In this document: positions 6,879-7,026 of the stretch, piece by piece
Layout: the number at the start of each line of letters is the position of its first letter
Numbering within the stretch: position 1 is the first letter of the stretch
Source: Chloroflexia bacterium
GTDB taxonomy: Bacteria; Chloroflexota; Chloroflexia; QHBQ01; JADMIH01
Assembly (NCBI GenBank): GCA_025927935.1
Contig: JAICKM010000364.1
Coordinates: 1 to 7,026, forward strand
Length of the DNA stretch: 7,026 nucleotides
Direction: 5' to 3'
Notes under the pieces: generated by a model
What the model was told of the DNA's origin: nothing
The model's input: only the letters and a program-made list of their open reading frames with translations
Database searches by the model: none
Program-made: the position numbers and the translations under genes

Positions 6879-6944
6879 CATCGCGAGGAAACGAAGAATG
6901 CGAAGATTATTGCTACCAGCCGTGTTCTTCGCGTCTTCGCGATG
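6879..6944. repeat. Imperfect inverted repeat, possible dispersed palindromic element
   Basis: Arms at 6879-6898 and 6925-6944 pair at 17 of 20 positions around a 26-base loop. The right arm contains ttcttcgcgtcttcgcga. Similar cttcgcgtcttcgcg-type palindromes are common between genes in many bacterial genomes and often give rise to spurious short gene predictions, so this is likely a dispersed intergenic repeat. It lacks a T-run, so it is not a typical terminator. Confidence 0.6.
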
Positions 6945-7004
6945 CGCAATAAGGCCGGCGGAAGGCATGACCGATTCCGCAAATAGCAGCCGGCGGCGAT
7001 AATC

Positions 7005-7013
7005 TGGTATAAT
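7005..7013 (+). promoter_or_regulatory. Possible rightward extended -10 promoter at the window edge
   Basis: TGGTATAAT matches the extended -10 pattern (TG, one base, TATAAT). No good -35 box is found at the usual distance, which is tolerable for this class. The -10 is flanked by the inverted pair ATCTG/CAGAT, followed by another CAGATC, which may form an operator. Any gene it drives lies outside the window. Confidence 0.35.
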
Positions 7014-7026
7014 CAGATCAGATCCA

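Larger units (their letters stand above)
6678..7026. other. Intergenic stretch without a convincing gene
   Basis: Nearly 350 bases upstream of the operator repeats show no supported coding region. Two short antisense reading frames of about 75 codons overlap each other here, but their translations only reflect the inverted repeat, have no recognisable domain and lack good start signals. The stretch contains the inverted repeat at 6879-6944 and a possible rightward promoter at the right edge. Confidence 0.6.

Noticed and set aside
6738..6986. Two overlapping short genes on opposite strands in the intergenic region
   Set aside because: The two frames cover each other and the inverted repeat, with no recognisable product and no good start signals; such frames commonly arise from intergenic palindromes.

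Overview
The window is high-GC DNA carrying one leftward (minus-strand) operon. Read in order of transcription it encodes a membrane-anchored PP2C-fold protein whose catalytic motifs are mostly lost (6503-4527), a CHAT caspase-like protease fused to a response-regulator receiver domain (4530-3016), and a very long sensor-type protein with a degenerate receiver followed by at least five GAF domains (2984 to the left edge, incomplete). The GC-rich codon use, the tandem-GAF protein and the CHAT-receiver fusion suggest a Chloroflexota-like or other large-genome, signalling-rich bacterium. That assignment is an inference from style; no taxonomic marker gene is present.

Right region (6504-7026) has no convincing gene. 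It holds a minus-strand promoter matching the sigma70 consensus at both boxes (TTGACA, 18-bp spacer, TATAAT; 6633-6604). Two near-identical 16-bp direct repeats exactly 30 bp apart (6632-6647 and 6662-6677) touch or lie upstream of the -35 box and look like an operator. A leader of about 94 nt with a possible hairpin follows. Further right are an imperfect inverted repeat (6879-6944) and, at the edge, a possible rightward extended -10 promoter (7005-7013), which would make the region a divergent control region.

The first two genes overlap by four bases (GTGA) and the second and third are 31 bp apart with a good ribosome binding site, so the three are probably made from one transcript. The common theme is regulated proteolysis built from damaged signalling parts. 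The phosphatase fold has lost several metal-site motifs, the protease keeps its His/Cys pair but its receiver lacks the usual Lys, and the third protein's receiver lacks both the phospho-acceptor Asp and the Lys. A working hypothesis is that the membrane PP2C-like protein and the GAF protein act as binding or sensing partners that control the CHAT protease. No gasdermin, TPR target, kinase or other known CHAT partner is visible in the window, but the third gene's C-terminus and the flanking genes are outside it.
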